Position numbers and translations under genes: made by a program
The notes under the pieces: model-generated
Database searches by the model: none
What the model saw: the letters and a program-made list of their open reading frames with translations, nothing else
Told to the model about the DNA's origin: nothing
Assembly (NCBI GenBank): GCA_009760855.2
Contig: WPIO01000011.1
Location: forward strand, 2,594,501 to 2,657,500
DNA length: 63,000 bases
Source of the DNA: Cristatella mucedo
Lineage: Eukaryota; Bryozoa; Phylactolaemata; Cristatellidae
Direction: 5' to 3'
Shown: positions 46,302 to 58,779 of the stretch, one piece after another
Numbering within the stretch: position 1 is the first letter of the stretch
How the letters are laid out: the number at the start of each line of letters is the position of its first letter

Positions 46302-47092
46302 CTGAAACGGCGCCGACGAATAATAGTGGCCGACTCTCTTAAGTGCATGTCCACTGGCACGGCAGTGCGGCAGCTGTGACTGGGTGCGGTCGCAGCCTGC
46401 ATACGACGACAGTCTACTAAAGCCGCCACACAGGGCACGTTGGCCGGCTCACCGTCGCCGCAGCGTCCACCGTGCCGCCGCTGCGCTGCTGTGCACTGGC
46501 TGCTGGCTGCTTTGGCGGCGTGCCGCCACCATCTTCCATCGAGCTATCGTCGTGTCGCACGCGCTTCAGGCTGGCGGCGCCCATCAGGTCGCCGCCTCCT
46601 ATGATGCGCGGCAAGTGGTCGAGCTCCCTTTGGCCACACTGCAAGTTTCAGATTGAGATTGAGCAGCCGCCTCTGCCGAGCTCCGAGCGCCGAGTCGGTC
46701 GCATAACGTAGAGCACAGCAGCTGCAGCTGCTGTGCCACGAGTGAGAGAGCAAACCACGAGTGCTCGCCCGGGTTTCTACAGTCATCGTGAACACAATCC
46801 AGCCCCGAAAAAACAAAGGTTAAGGGTGAAAGGTAAAGGTTAAGGACATGGATGCATACATAGTCTTGATATTAACCAGCTACTAATAGCGGACAGATTG
46901 AGGGGGGAACTAGATCTTTGTAAAGTTTGGCCATAGGTCTGACACTTGACCGGCAATAACTGACTTGTAGGAGAAAAGGAAGTGATCAATTCTGCACACG
47001 AACACCAAGCAAGGCTACTGCTGGTAGAAGGTTTAGCACTAGGTTGTGTGTGTGTGCGTGCGTGTGTGTGCTCGCCGATCGAATCTTATCTC

Positions 47093-47179
<87 letters not shown>

Positions 47180-50100
47180 ACGGTGGAATCATTGAGACAG
47201 TCGCCATTCACACCACAGATGACGTGGTGGAACTGCTTGAGGGAACAACTTGCTGTAACTTGCTGAACACACGCACTCACACGCACAGCAAGGTCAGAAG
47301 CTTTGCAGGCGACCAGGGTTGCTCACTCTAACTGAAGCAAGTTTTGCGTTACTCCACATTCTACAACACCGGCAAATAGTCAAAAGTCAGTGTCGAAAAA
47401 GTGCAAAGCGCTGCCGAGGCATCTTTGGGGGGAGGGGTAAGAGACAGACATAGTTGCGTGTCAGCAGCACAAGACATTGAAGAGGAGGCAGCATAGAGAG
47501 GAGTGAATGAAGTGGTTGCTGCTTCTGTTGCTGCTGCTCCGGGCTGCCATTCTGAACCTGCTGTCAAGCCTTATCCCTCTCTACCTCATTCATTCGCACA
47601 CGTGCCAGACCAGAGCAACCGCTCGGCGGCGAATGTGTGAGATATCCGTTCGAAAGTCACTTTTCCCACACCAACCAACTGCCCGAGACAGTGACATGTG
47701 ACGGTTAGTAGGATGGAAGACCTCAAAAGATCTGTATACAATCAACAGAGATGACAGGTAGATATAATCACTGCCGCTTACCGAATCTCCAAGAGCTGCA
47801 AGCATTTTCTGACTGCTGCAAAATTTTGCGAAAATCAAAATTTTTCTGAGCGTCGAATGTGGAGACCGACACAACAGTTAAACCCTGTCCAAAGCACATC
47901 GGCTTGCCTATGCCCAGGTTTAAGGTGCTCGCACTTTGCCACCGAGGGGCGTGCACGTAATTCGGCAGGTAATCCTTTATTTCCCGCTGCAAATGGTGGC
48001 GATAGCCGTTTAGGCTTTTATGCTGCTATGGCCTTGACATTTCCTCACAGCTGCTTGTGCCAGCAGTCGCAGTCGGCAGGCTCCCCTCGCCTGCCCGCTT
48101 ACTTCACCATCCAAGCAGGCTGTGACTACAGTCGACTCAGCATAAAAGAATACACTTGGGCCGGAAAATAGGCATTCTTACATGTGTAGCACTGGAGTAT
48201 TTCCACATGTGTAGCGAGACTAGTACGCATTCCTGGCTCTGCCAGGAATGGAATGCTGCGATAGAATCCATTCCTGGCTTCCATTCTGTCGATGCTTCTT
48301 GGTTGATGCTACTCCTGCTATCCGAGGTCGTGATTTGCAAATCCCTCACACAGAGCCATGTCGTAGCAAGAGAGTAAGATAGTGCATGCTCAGTACTTAC
48401 AACATCGCATCGAGCCGTCCAGCACAGCCGCCCCCCCCCCCAAGCACTCCTGTATATCACTTCAAGTTAGTGGTCGTCAGGTTACAACCCCGAAGCCACT
48501 CATAAAGAAAGCCCGAGGAATGCAAGATCGGTGTGCAATAAACAACTAACATCACATGCCATGATTCCTTAAGAGCCATTGACATGCTTGCGCTGACCGA
48601 GACCTGGCTGAAATCGACAATCTGTTCGACCATAACCGACACAGCCACCACTGCAGGCTTCTCTTCCTTCGTTCATACCCTGAGATCAATCAAAACCGGT
48701 CGAGTTGCCATTTTCAACCATTTCCCCCTCCATTTCAAACCGATTGGAGCCCCTTCAAAGCAGTCTTTCGACACTCGTGCTTGAATCTTTCCGATTGCAA
48801 GTTGCCTACGGTGACAGTAACACATCACCACTCAGGTACCAAGTGTTCCTTAATTTCAGATTTTTAACTCATCTCGATTGTGTGTTCGAAAAATAGTTCC
48901 TTCCCAGTTCTGGATATTCATCGTTGGTCATTCATTTGAATGACTCACCTGACCCACTAACTGACACATTGTGTAGATTAACTGATCCATTCCCTCTTAA
49001 GGCTCATGTGCATGACCCCACTCACTACAAAGAACACACACTCAATTAAATATTTTCCAAAGATTTATGCTGCCAACTGTTTTTACTAGCAAATCCTGCA
49101 TATCTGACCTAAAGCAGACGTTATTCAGTCTGCAGCTTGTGCCCGCTTCGGTATCCAAAACTATATATGAAAAACAAAATTCAGACCCTCGACATTGATG
49201 CTATCTGCACGAAAATATCTTTATTGCACCTGCTGCACGATCCACCGTCCGACATGCCACCACTTGTGGAATGCTACAATAGGAGAGTAGCTGCACGCCC
49301 TTGACCAGTTGGCCCATGGTTAAAAGCGGATATTACAGTAGCCAGGGCGAGTTACCCACGAACTAGTGAAAGTCTACGAATGATTAGGATTGGCTGTCCA
49401 TCGACTGGCGTGATTGAGGACTATTGTAGATCGAAACAATCCATTCTAGCTAAAGCCAAATCTAGTTAATAAAAAAAGCATAGTGGAATCGTAGATACTC
49501 AATCCAAAAATCCAGCAACGCACAGCATCTTCTGGGTCCTGGTGAACTGTCCTTTGCTACTGGTCATGGGCGCTGAAACGTTATCACGAAGCAATCTACA
49601 TGCTTCTTTTTCAGCAAATTTAAAGTGTCTATCAAGCTAGCGATTGAGTTCTCTTGTGACGACACTAAACAAAATTTATTTTTGCAGATTATCATTGCTG
49701 ACCTGAGTTTAGGAAGTAGGGCGTCCTTCGACTTTGTCGAAGCATTTGCCACTGCAGAGGCAGGCACGTGCATTCGCTACACACTCATAAGGTTCGACGA
49801 CACAGTGCGCTGCCTTGCTTTTTTCCACATTCAGGCTGCTGCTGCTGCGGCAGCTGACTGAGCTCATTAACAGGCAACACAGGCACACCATCCGCACTTA
49901 AACGGTACCGTGACGGCCCATTGAGACTTGGTGGCACGATGTAAGTCCCACGTACAGTTTTCAAGTGCAATTACATTATCGATTGGCATTACAGTATCGA
50001 AGCATACCAAGGACCACCACCACCACCAAGCTGCCCTCCTTACTTTGACGAAGCGCTTGAAGTTCTTCACCCATTTTCCGTTCCACAGCACCAAGCCAGC

Positions 50101-53100
50101 GCTGGTGCGATCGGGCACAGGAAGCTGCGTGGGAGGAACGGCTTGTCGGACCAACGACTCGACGAGCACGTTGATGCCTCCGCCAGCATCGCTCTCGGCA
50201 GCCAGTTCGCCTCCACTGGTGCCACAGCCACCAGTAGCCGAAGCAGCGCACGAACCACCCTAGACGAGCACGGCAAGCGATCAAGCGGTCAATATCGCGA
50301 TCGGAATCGAGATATCGCGTCTTGCGCCGAAACGTGGCCAGCTACTTAATCTAGCCTGCGAGTCTTACGTCGCACACGAGCGTCCGGCTGTGCGAGATAG
50401 CTGAGCTGTAGCATGTGGACCGGTGTGGCGCAAAGGCCTAAATCATGCGCAAACAACGAATAATCGATAGCAGTTCAGATATTTCTCTGCCCATCGCAAA
50501 GTGAGCAGCCGTTGGCCTGCGTCCATGCCTCTTCTCTACAATAAACTAAATCCCAACAAGTTACTCCTCTGTGCTTTCCTACTTCATGTCTCCGAACCGG
50601 TCGGCCGGTGATACGACGCCTCATACTCCCGGTGTAGTGTTATGGCACGGCGTGCTTTCGTACTGCTTTACACATATAATTTGAACTTTAATCTTCGACC
50701 TACTACGTTTAGTCATCCTTAAGCCGACTTTTTAGGATTTCACTTAGCTGAAGACAAAATACTGACCGGCAAGCCACGACTAGCACAAAACGAGTTAGCG
50801 ACAGCGACTAAAGCACTATTAGTAACTCGGCGAGCCACTGCCGTGATCTGATTTGCAGGTAACTCGAGAATGATCACACACACATACGCGCACACACACA
50901 CACGTGCATATGCACACATATACACACACATAAATACATCTACACTCACATACAATAACGTCTACAATCACACACGAGCGCGCGCACACACGTCTACACT
51001 CACAAAAACATGCACGCACACAAATATACACACACGGCAAGAACCGCAAATAGAAAGAGGCTGACATAGCTCTTTCTTCGAATAGAACACCGGCGCACGA
51101 GCAGAGAGTGGTGGGTGCCAGATCCACACCCAGAACATCCAGAGGAGCCAGCTGGATGAGACGAGAGCTCTTGCCTCGTCTAATATCGGCGGCTCGCCAG
51201 ACAGAGCCTCGGACTAGCCATAGTGGGCGCGAGACTTGAAAGACCGCGATCGGCGAGGAGAAAACTGCCGGCAATAAAACTCGCTTACGCCAAGCCCGGG
51301 GCGAGGGCACTCGTCGGCCGGTCGTCGGGGCCGGCTCTCTCCAGTGGCTGCAGCGCTACGAGGTCGGAAGGGATCTAGCGGATCGGCTCGAGGCTGCCTG
51401 GAGTGTCCGATCCAGCTGCCGCTCGCCTCCTCCACAGCCTCTCGCTTGACGCTCACGAGCGGAGCAGAGGGCAGACGCGCGTTGAGCAGGCTTGCAGCCG
51501 AAGCGTCACTGCAAGTCGAGATAAGCAAGAGCTTAGCTTTCGATGAGGAGCCCGAGCTACTCACTCATGCGGTCGATGCACGGGCAAAGCAAAGCTCGAA
51601 GTCGCAACGGCTAAATGCGCACCGCCGCGCCACCTTCGCAATTAGCGGAGTGCAGAGGTGCTTGGTACACCCTCGAGTAAGGCATGGCGGCTTGCCACAA
51701 CTAACTGATGGCTTTGGTCACGGATTTTGAGGATACAGTCGGAGGAGCATCCAGCAACAACTGCGCTGCTGCTGCTGCGACCAACACAGAAGCTGCCTCT
51801 TGTTGCTACGCCTGTGAGTGCCAGCTGCAGCTACGACTGCTGCCCACTCTAACAACTCCGGTCTGTTGTGACTAAGCAAAGTGACAGCATGAAGCAATTA
51901 TGGGGACGCTCTTGATATGACTCAAACAAAATTAGAATATTACCGGTTAACAATTACGTACTTTTCTTTTTAACTTTCTAGCCAAAAATAAAGAAAGTGG
52001 TCAAAATTACCTTCAGCTGGGGCTACGACGAATGTCTACTACAAGTGTCTTCAACCTAACTTCAAGGGTCCGTTAAAATTAATAAGATTCAGCACTCATT
52101 TTCGCTATACTTATATCTTGTTTATGCTTTTTCTTTTAATAGATACCAGATGTCATGTGTGCATTTTTGCCAATTGCAGATAGCAAACACGTAAGGTTGC
52201 AACGTTACTGCAGAGGATCAGATAAGAAAAACGTCGTTGCCGTCAGGTTTCGACTTCAATAACGGTTTCCTGCGGTCAGAAAAATTACTCGAATAGCTTT
52301 TACTTATGTGATTTTCAATGAAAAAACACGCTACGAACGAAAGAAACTAGCAAACCAACATCTGTCTATTATGCAAGTGTGCATCAGACAGGGTTTATCT
52401 AATCTGTGCAAAGAAGGCTTGTGAAAGCTGGAAATTTACCAGCTCTTTTATCTACTACACTGCCAAATTACCAAAAAACAAATATTAAAATATTAAATAA
52501 AAAAACATTACCAAAAGAAGCTACATACGGTTGTGCAGACATCGGTAACTCCACGTGCCCCGGATATGGTCAAGCTTGCTCAGGTGACCCTTAAGTTGAA
52601 ACAAGGATTTGTAATCCTTTACTTGCCAAAATCGACAGCATCAGAAATGCAGACCTAGCTATAGATGAACTCATTGATCTGAGGACAAAAGAAATGTTAC
52701 AAAATAAATAAAAAGGCCTGAAAAGCCTAGGGGCATTCTGGTGTGCATCGAAACAAGCCTACCCTTGTCTGATGTAGTGAGATACGGGTGCTCGTATTCT
52801 GCTCACGCCATTACTAAACTTAATGAGTAGGGTTTCCAGCACCAGTTTCTATCAAAAGGAAGACAAAATCGATTGGATGCAAAAGATGACATCAAATAAA
52901 TATGCTGGCATTACATTTTTGTTTTGTTTAATTTGAAGACAATAGTATTTCATGTTTGTATAGAATGTCATCTAAAGTTTGCATGAGAAAGAGAGAAACG
53001 TGTTTTTAAAGATTTTACTTTATTTATACGTTGCGCAATTTGAACGCTGTATGAATCATGCAATTTTCGATCTACTCCCCCACCAAGCTAAGCATCGTGC

Positions 53101-54301
53101 CAACTGCTTTTCGGAATCTAACTGTTTAACTATACCTCGTACAAACCTCAAATCTTTTGAAGACCGTGCCTTTACTTCGTATGCTCCTAAAATCTGGAAC
53201 TCACTCCCAACCTACGTCACGGCATCTCCTGACTTGTACACATAAAAACACTAAAAACGCATCTATTTATGACAGCATTTAGTGGGTCTATGTGAATCGC
53301 CCTCTACGTGCTTATTCGTGCTGACACTGTTGCATGCTGCCATGAACCACACTTGCATGCTGACCCTGTGCATGTCACCTCAAACCATGTTATTCATGCT
53401 GTTTATCAAGCATGATACCATTCATCATTCGATCACGTTTCGTTTGCAGCAAATGTAAAGCGCCTACAAAGAGATTGAGTTCTCTGAGGGCACTTTATCA
53501 AGTGTATTATTATTATCATTATTATATTAATTGCATGCGGTAATGAGTGTGTTAGTGCACTATGTTTGGGGAAAGGATCCATGCGGTTCACGAGATTTTC
53601 AAAGGGCCTGGTGACTCAAAACGGGCTCAAAACCAGAGCAGCTCAAGGATCGGAGCTTTTCCTAGCAAGAGAAGGAAAGTGAGAAGAGGCAGCACGGCTA
53701 CCCTCGCAGTCGCCCTCGCCCTCCGAACTCCAGCTAGCGACCTCCGAGCCAGCAGGTGCCGCACGACGGCTCACCTGTCTGCTGGGTGGGGCTCAGCGAT
53801 CGGAGACGGCGATCTCGCACGCTTGGCGCTCCGGACGACGTCGGCCCCACGGGGAGCGAGCTCCATCCTGGCAGCGTTCGCTTCCGGAGAGGCAGCATTG
53901 GCACGCAGCTGAGCGCCCTCGAAGGCAGCTGCTGCCTCGGCGGCAGGCTGTCGGCGTCCGGCAGCAGTAACAGGTGTCGCGCAGGCGTCAGTCGGCGCGA
54001 CCGGCTCGACGTGGCCGGCTGGCGGCAGCGGCGCCGGTCTGTAGGCAGCGGCAGCAATGCACTTTGCTGCTGCCGCCATCCTCGGACCCGAATCGACTGG
54101 CAGCGCTTCGCCAGTGGCACCACTCGTGGCACCGACAAAGGAACACGCGGCAGGCGACTCGATGGTGGCGGCCGGTGCCACTCCAGCGGCGTGTCCCGAG
54201 CGTCCCACTGCTACTGGTGGCGAGCTCGGACCGTCAGCAGTGGCGGCCACGATCGTGCATGCCCTGCTCGATCTCCTGCTGCCGACTCCGCCTTCGTGCT
54301 C
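46020..54301 (-). CDS. NBN: Nibrin (NBN/NBS1), C-terminal part, five exons seen
   Basis: Exons 54301-53775, 51508-51289, 50259-50044, 46638-46453 and 46301-46020 join in one frame with matching phases. Two conserved blocks identify the gene: WVKNFKRFVK at the end of the third exon is the MRE11-binding NFKxFxK motif, and across the next junction CGQRELDHLPRIIGGGDL aligns, with the same spacing of 22 residues, to the NFKKFKK...HIIGGSDL region of vertebrate nibrin. The upstream exons are Ala/Pro/Ser-rich and disordered, with basic KRARSPSP and an acidic VKREAVEE patch, as expected of the poorly conserved linker. Nibrin recruits MRE11-RAD50 and ATM to double-strand breaks. The FHA and BRCT domains were not found in 54.4-63.0 kb and probably lie further right. 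Confidence 0.8.
46453..46638 (-). CDS. NBN: NBN exon with conserved RIIGGGDL block
   Basis: Sixty-two codons in phase 0, acceptor gaaacttgcag|TGT and donor ACG|gtgagc. It begins CGQRELDHLPRIIGGGDLMG. LPRIIGGGDL matches nibrin LPHIIGGSDL, and the distance to NFKRFVK in the previous exon equals that in vertebrates. The rest is charged and low complexity. Confidence 0.87.
46713..46736. repeat. 24-bp perfect palindrome
   Basis: GCACAGCAGCTG followed directly by its reverse complement, 75 bases 5' of the NBN exon starting at 46638. Confidence 0.92.
47097..47177 (+). repeat. GT dinucleotide repeat
   Basis: About 40 GT units in the NBN intron between the 46638 and 50044 exons. Confidence 0.95.
48560..49650 (+). 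mobile_element. LINE family B, decayed endonuclease part with 3' tail
   Basis: 48584 reads LALTETWLKSTICSTITDTA, the start of an APE-type nuclease; 48980-49100 parallels the HVHGPTYIKGHTLDQIF region of 19868. The RT is missing, and the copy runs into the attgagttctcttgtg end at 49640. It lies in an NBN intron. Confidence 0.65.
50044..50259 (-). CDS. NBN: NBN exon with MRE11-binding NFKxFxK motif
   Basis: Seventy-two codons in phase 0 at both ends, acceptor gctcgtctag|GGT and donor AAA|gtaagg. After a Gly/Ser-rich start it reads INVLVESLVRQAVPPTQLP, then VLWNGKWVKNFKRFVK. LVESLV corresponds to the LLTEFRSLV helix of nibrin and NFKRFVK to the MRE11-contact motif NFKKFKK. Confidence 0.85.
50866..51045 (+). 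repeat. Imperfect CA-rich tract
   Basis: ACACACA blocks broken by TACAC, GCGCAC and CTACACTC; alternating purine-pyrimidine, in an NBN intron. Confidence 0.8.
51289..51508 (-). CDS. NBN: Probable NBN exon with acidic SVKREAVEE patch
   Basis: Acceptor cgacttgcag|T and donor GGC|gtaagc. The exon is 220 bases, taking phase 2 in and phase 0 out. It reads DASAASLLNARLPSAPLVSV, KREAVEEASGSWIG and on to PRPGLG. VKREAVEE resembles the SUMO-type/acidic patches of the nibrin linker. The assignment rests on phase, strand and position between the other exons. Confidence 0.6.
53040..53525 (+). mobile_element. LINE family B, 3' end with AAT/ATT tail
   Basis: Reads LPHQAKHRANCFSESNCLTI, RTNLKSFEDRAFTSYAPKIW and NSLPTYVT, then the untranslated end and TATTATTATCATTATTA. 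Confidence 0.82.
53775..54301 (-). CDS. NBN: Probable NBN linker exon (disordered, Ala/Pro-rich)
   Basis: An open frame of about 175 residues between acceptor cgcctgcag|GAG and donor GACAG|gtgagc. It starts EHEGGVGSRRSSRACTIVAA and ends VVRSAKRARSPSPIAEPHPA then D. It ends in phase 2, exactly the phase needed by the 51508 exon. Low complexity prevents direct recognition. An alternative is an excellent acceptor at about 53665 (cttctcttgctag) that would close the frame as KSSDP-stop. Confidence 0.5.
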
Positions 54302-54394
54302 CTGCAGGCGGCGGGTATCGTGCCGGTTACAAGCCATTGTCGAAACGTGTGGGCAACCCACTCAGAGGCACGCGACCAACGAAGAAGAACATGG

Positions 54395-54795
54395 ATACAG
54401 TAGCAAGTAGCTGCTGGGTTTTGCACCAACTGTGAGCACCTGATTGCACAGGCCGATACCAGCAAGCTGTGAGTTACAGAAGTCGAGACAGGGTGTCACA
54501 AATCGAAGGACCAATTTAGATGTATCCCTGTCTAAGTAAGCCCGAACTTTAGCAATGCTACGTAGCTGAAAGTAGGCAGAATTGACTGTGGAGCTGACGT
54601 GGTCGTCTAATGAAAAGTCACATTGGAACAGGACACCTAAATTTCGTGCAGATTCGACAGGAGATATTCTGGAAGAGCCGATTTTAAGCGCTAGGTTTTA
54701 TATTTCCGGAATCAAACTTGATTTACCCATAACAAGTAAGTTGGTTGTATCATCGTTTAATTTAAGAAAGTAATTGACAAACCTAGCATTACCCA
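54395..54795 (-). mobile_element. LINE family B fragment
   Basis: Matches 14400-14700: gggttttgcaccaactgtgag, gaaagtaggcagaattgactg, gtcgtctaatgaaaagtcac. It abuts the presumed NBN exon at 54301. Confidence 0.7.
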
Positions 54796-54959
54796 AAAAT
54801 TGAATACCCTCAAAAATGAGCTTGGGCCAACATATCTCTATTATCTGTATGTAATCTGGGCGTTCTGTTCTAAAGTGACCCTTCACTAGATGACTACATT
54901 AGCTTCGTAGTCAAGGCAGACTCTGCTTGTTGACATTCTGCAGTTAAGCACTAACAACT

Positions 54960-55735
54960 TGATCACACTTCTTTTAAAGCATTAGTAAAGTGCCTAGAAG
55001 GAGATCGAGTTCTCCGAGGGTGCTATACAAATATATTCTTATTATTACTAAGTCTACCTACTTTCAGCTAGCAAGCATTGCAAAAATTCATGGCTGCTTT
55101 GACAGGGAGACCACATCCAAGCCGGCCCATGACTTTGGGACATCCCATCTCGACTTCTGTAACTTACCATTTGTAAGTATTCCTACAAGTGTAATAAGAT
55201 GCATACAGTCGGTGAAAAACTCAGCAGCTAGGCTTGACTGCCGTCAACTGTGACATTGCAATAATTTTCACCAACCAATATTGACTGAAAATAAAAGCAA
55301 CATATCGACTTCAAGGTTCGGTTACTTGCTTTAAGGTCTTTCGTTCTCTTGCTCTGGCCTACCTATATGAGATAATTCCTAAAAAGCTTCGCATCGTACC
55401 ACTCGCTCTTCTCATTCAATTCCCTCAGCTCTGGCTAGAACCAACCTCAGATCCTTTGGAGAGCATGCCTTTACTTCACATGCTCCCAAAGTCAGGAGCT
55501 CTCTCCCAACCGACAGCATGTCATACTGCGGACATGATGACATTTAAGAAGGAGCTACACCTGTTCGTCAAAGCACTTGCTTGTCCGCATAAATTGTCCT
55601 ATGTGTGCTCATGCGTGCTGACACTAAGTATCTTATCACTAACCAATAGACATGCTTCCCTTTAGCATATATAAAGTACTTAGAAAGATGTTTAGTTCTC
55701 TAGGGGGTGTGATATATACAATACGTCATATCAAT
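54960..55735 (+). mobile_element. LINE family B, two tandem 3' fragments
   Basis: A first tail ends at about 55045 (aaagtgcctagaaggagatc, attcttattatta). A second fragment from 55046 starts CLPTFS-like, reads IHGCFDRETTSKPAHDFGTS and HLDFCNLPF, and ends in its own tail at about 55730. Confidence 0.7.
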
Positions 55736-55739
55736 ATTA

Positions 55740-57515
55740 TAAAAAAAATATTTCCTAAAGAGTTTAGGAAAAAAGCCGACTGCCAACGTTCCGTTTTTTA
55801 TATCATATGACTAGAGCCCAGCCAGCAGACATTATGCTGTCATTGCAAGGCTGCTACAGTACGAGATGAAACACTGCCTGCACTGTAGAACAGACAGCGA
55901 ATACACATAGATAGAACACACAATAAACAAGAAAACTGTAGCCGATAAAAATGACACTCTATGTTTGCTTGATGCGAAATGGCAGACACTGATTGGTCGT
56001 CTGGATCATGCTGATCCTCAATAATGTCCTAGTCTCCAAAATAAAGTTACAAAAGATTGCAGAACAAAACCAGTACCTTCTTAGAGGCAGACGGCAAATT
56101 TGAAGGTTGATCATCAGATGACGAAGCCACAGAATTTGGAACCACCATCACTGTCAATGTGGATTTTTCTTCACACATTGTTCTAAGAAAATAAATTGCC
56201 AAGTCAATCCCCCCAGTAGCTTTTTAACAGCGATGGACGTAGTCGGATCAATTACAGGCGATAGCAACTAGGCAATTATCTACAAGATCCTCTGCATTCG
56301 ATGTTGTGCTTCATGGGCATGCATGCACCAGCCAGCCCTTGACACATAGCATACCTGGTCGCATACAGTGTATACAATTGGTAGCAAACATTATGCAATT
56401 CATAGTGGTTTGTTAGATAACAACAACAAAACTGTCGTGCTACGACTGAACAACTGCAATCCAAGAAAATCGCAGTATGGGAATCCGACAAGACTCGACC
56501 CCGGCACAAGAAATATACACTTATGTCCATTGCATTAACACCCTGAGCACGAGCCTGCAGCTATGAGCGGCCTCGTGGCGCTGTGAAGTAAGCGCCTAGC
56601 AACAGACAGAGATGCAGTCTCCTCAATATACAGCTACCGTAAAGCAGGACTCAAAGACCATCACACTGACAGAAATGCATCAAATCGACATTTTAGGTTA
56701 GTAAACCTACAATTGTTTTTACATCCAAGCACTGTTTAAGAATGAGACTGCATGAAACCTACTTGCGGCATATTTATGGGCAAGAGAGTGCAAGGGGATT
56801 CCACCCTCACCCTCACCCTATCGCACCTCTCACCATCGGCAGCAAAGGTCGCCTTCTCGGCACAGCAGCCAATGAGGCTGCAGGACGCCAGAAGCTGAAG
56901 ACTGAGAAGAACGGCGATTTCTACTTTGGGCATTTGTTACGTGGATGACGCTTCGAAAGCAGGGCAGCAGCAGCAGCAGCAGCAACAAGACCTCTTTTAT
57001 GAGTGAAGACCGTGTGAGATGGAACCCGACTGTGTACGCCAAGAGAAGGCTCACATCAAACTGCCACGGCGGGCCCGAGGGCCCCAAAACAAGGAATCGC
57101 TGCCCTGCGGGCCCTCGCCTGACCTACGCGAGCACGGTTCGGTAACTGGAGACGAAGGCGTGCGGCCGAATAACGCCAGGCTTAAACGGCGAGTCTTGCT
57201 TCCTACCTGCCTTCTGTCCTACATTGGTCTTCCTTCTTGTACGAGGTTTACACGGTCGGTCTTCATACAAGTCTTGCGTCCTACTCGCTCTGCCTTCCGA
57301 GTGATCATGCGAAAACTGCTTTCGTTAGGAAGGTAGGAAATGGCCATCCGGGTGCACCTGGCAGCGAATTTTAACCTTCCACGATTGCCTTTATCGCTAG
57401 CTTCCTCATAATTATTATTATTGCATGCCGAGCGCATAGTTTTCCGATAAACAAGGACTCTCGTGGAACATACCAACTATTTTGCCGGTCAAGTCGACTG
57501 CCATACCTTTCAAAG
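55740..57515. other. No gene recognised
   Basis: A - strand segment at about 56865-56822, between tcctgcag and gtgaga, reads LIGCCAEKATFAADG. It could be a small exon, but its phase does not fit the next NBN exon. The rest is unremarkable apart from an (AGC)n at 56965. Confidence 0.35.
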
Positions 57516-57519
57516 TAAT

Positions 57520-58020
57520 GAAGAAGTCGGAAGACATTGCTAAAATTCGGGCTTGTTTAGATAAGGATACCACGTCAAAGTTGGTCCATGGATTCGTGAC
57601 ATCCCGTCTCGACTTCTGCAACTCACTGCTTACTGGCCTACCAGCATGTGCGATCAGGAGATTGCAGCTGGTGCAAAACTCAGCAGCTAGGCTTGTTTGT
57701 CACAAGCGGCGCAGTTGCCACATTACACCACTTCTCGCCGACCTAAACTGGCTACCAGTAAAGCAATGGATTGACTTTAAGGTTTTGCCGCTCACTTTTA
57801 GGTCACTTCATTCTTTGGCTCCAGCCTATCTCTCAGATATACTCCCCCATCAGGCCAAGCATCGTACCACCCGCTTTTTGGAATCCAACAGTTTATGAAT
57901 ACCTAGTACAAACCTCAAATCCTTTGGAGACCGTGCATTTAGTTCGTATGCTCCCAAAGCCTGGAACTCACTCCTGACTTGCGTCACAACATCCCCTGAC
58001 TTGACCACATTTAAAAGAAC
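57520..58020 (+). mobile_element. LINE family B, C-terminal domain
   Basis: The longest clean stretch of the family B C-terminus: IRACLDKDTTSKLVHGFVTS, RLDFCNSLLTGLPACAIRRL, QLVQNSAARLVCHKRR, HITPLLADLNWLPVK, LPHQAKHRTTRFLESN. It is open for 138 codons. Confidence 0.85.
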
Positions 58021-58334
58021 ACCGGAAAGTGTCTTCGTCAGCCCAATAGACCGAGCGCCAGACTTCTGCCGTCCAGCGGGTGCTGCGGTTAGCTCTTTTC
58101 AGCCTGTCGGCTTCAGGCCGTTTAAACCGGGCTTAAACGGCGAGTCTTGCTTGCTATTTACTTGTGTCCCACTCGAGTCTTCTGTGCATACATCACCAAT
58201 AGTGGGGCAGTCCAAGACTTTGGGAAGACATAACAAGGACTCAGCAGCCAAACTTGGTTCTACTTTTTGGCCACGCAGGCGAAACTTAAAACACTACCAA
58301 TCACAGGCCAAGGCCTAAAGCAAGGGCACACCTT

Positions 58335-58560
58335 GTAATAATAATAATAATACACTTGATAAAGTGCCCCCAGAGAACTCAATCTCTTTCTAGGCGCTTT
58401 ACATTTGCTGCAAAGGGAAATGCAATTGAATGGTAAGTAATATCATGCTTGATAAATAACATGAACAACATGGTTAGGGGTGACATGCACAGGGTCAGCA
58501 TGCAAATGAGGTTAGTGGTAGCATGAAAGTCATCAAGAATCAAGGTGAACTTAATGCCTA
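58335..58560 (-). mobile_element. LINE family B, 3' end
   Basis: AATAATAATAATAATACACT tail and the family terminal region up to the tggtagcatg block. Confidence 0.8.
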
Positions 58561-58779
58561 CCAAGTAAGAAGTCAGTTATAACTGTTTTTATATGCAGTC
58601 GTCTCTCGCTACTTCGTGCTTCGACTTTCCCGGCTTCACTGAAGACTCTCCTACTGAAGTCGGGCCTTGAGAGGAGCAGTAATTATGCTCTTCCTTGCTG
58701 TGTTGTATATCGCTTTATCTTAATCGCTTCATCACCAAACACACTATTTTCATAGCTTGGTGTTTGTGCGTAAGCATTG

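Noticed and set aside
47044-47331. Cys/Val-rich ORFs over the GT repeat
   Set aside because: Dinucleotide repeat translation, no gene.
53756-54403. 215-codon + strand ORF
   Set aside because: It is the antisense shadow of the - strand NBN linker exon, whose splice sites and phases fit neighbouring exons.
56276-56530. Possible FHA/BRCT exon of NBN on the - strand
   Set aside because: The Cys/Tyr-rich translation lacks FHA (GR...SR.H) and BRCT (TH...) motifs; nothing in 54.4-63 kb on the - strand shows them.
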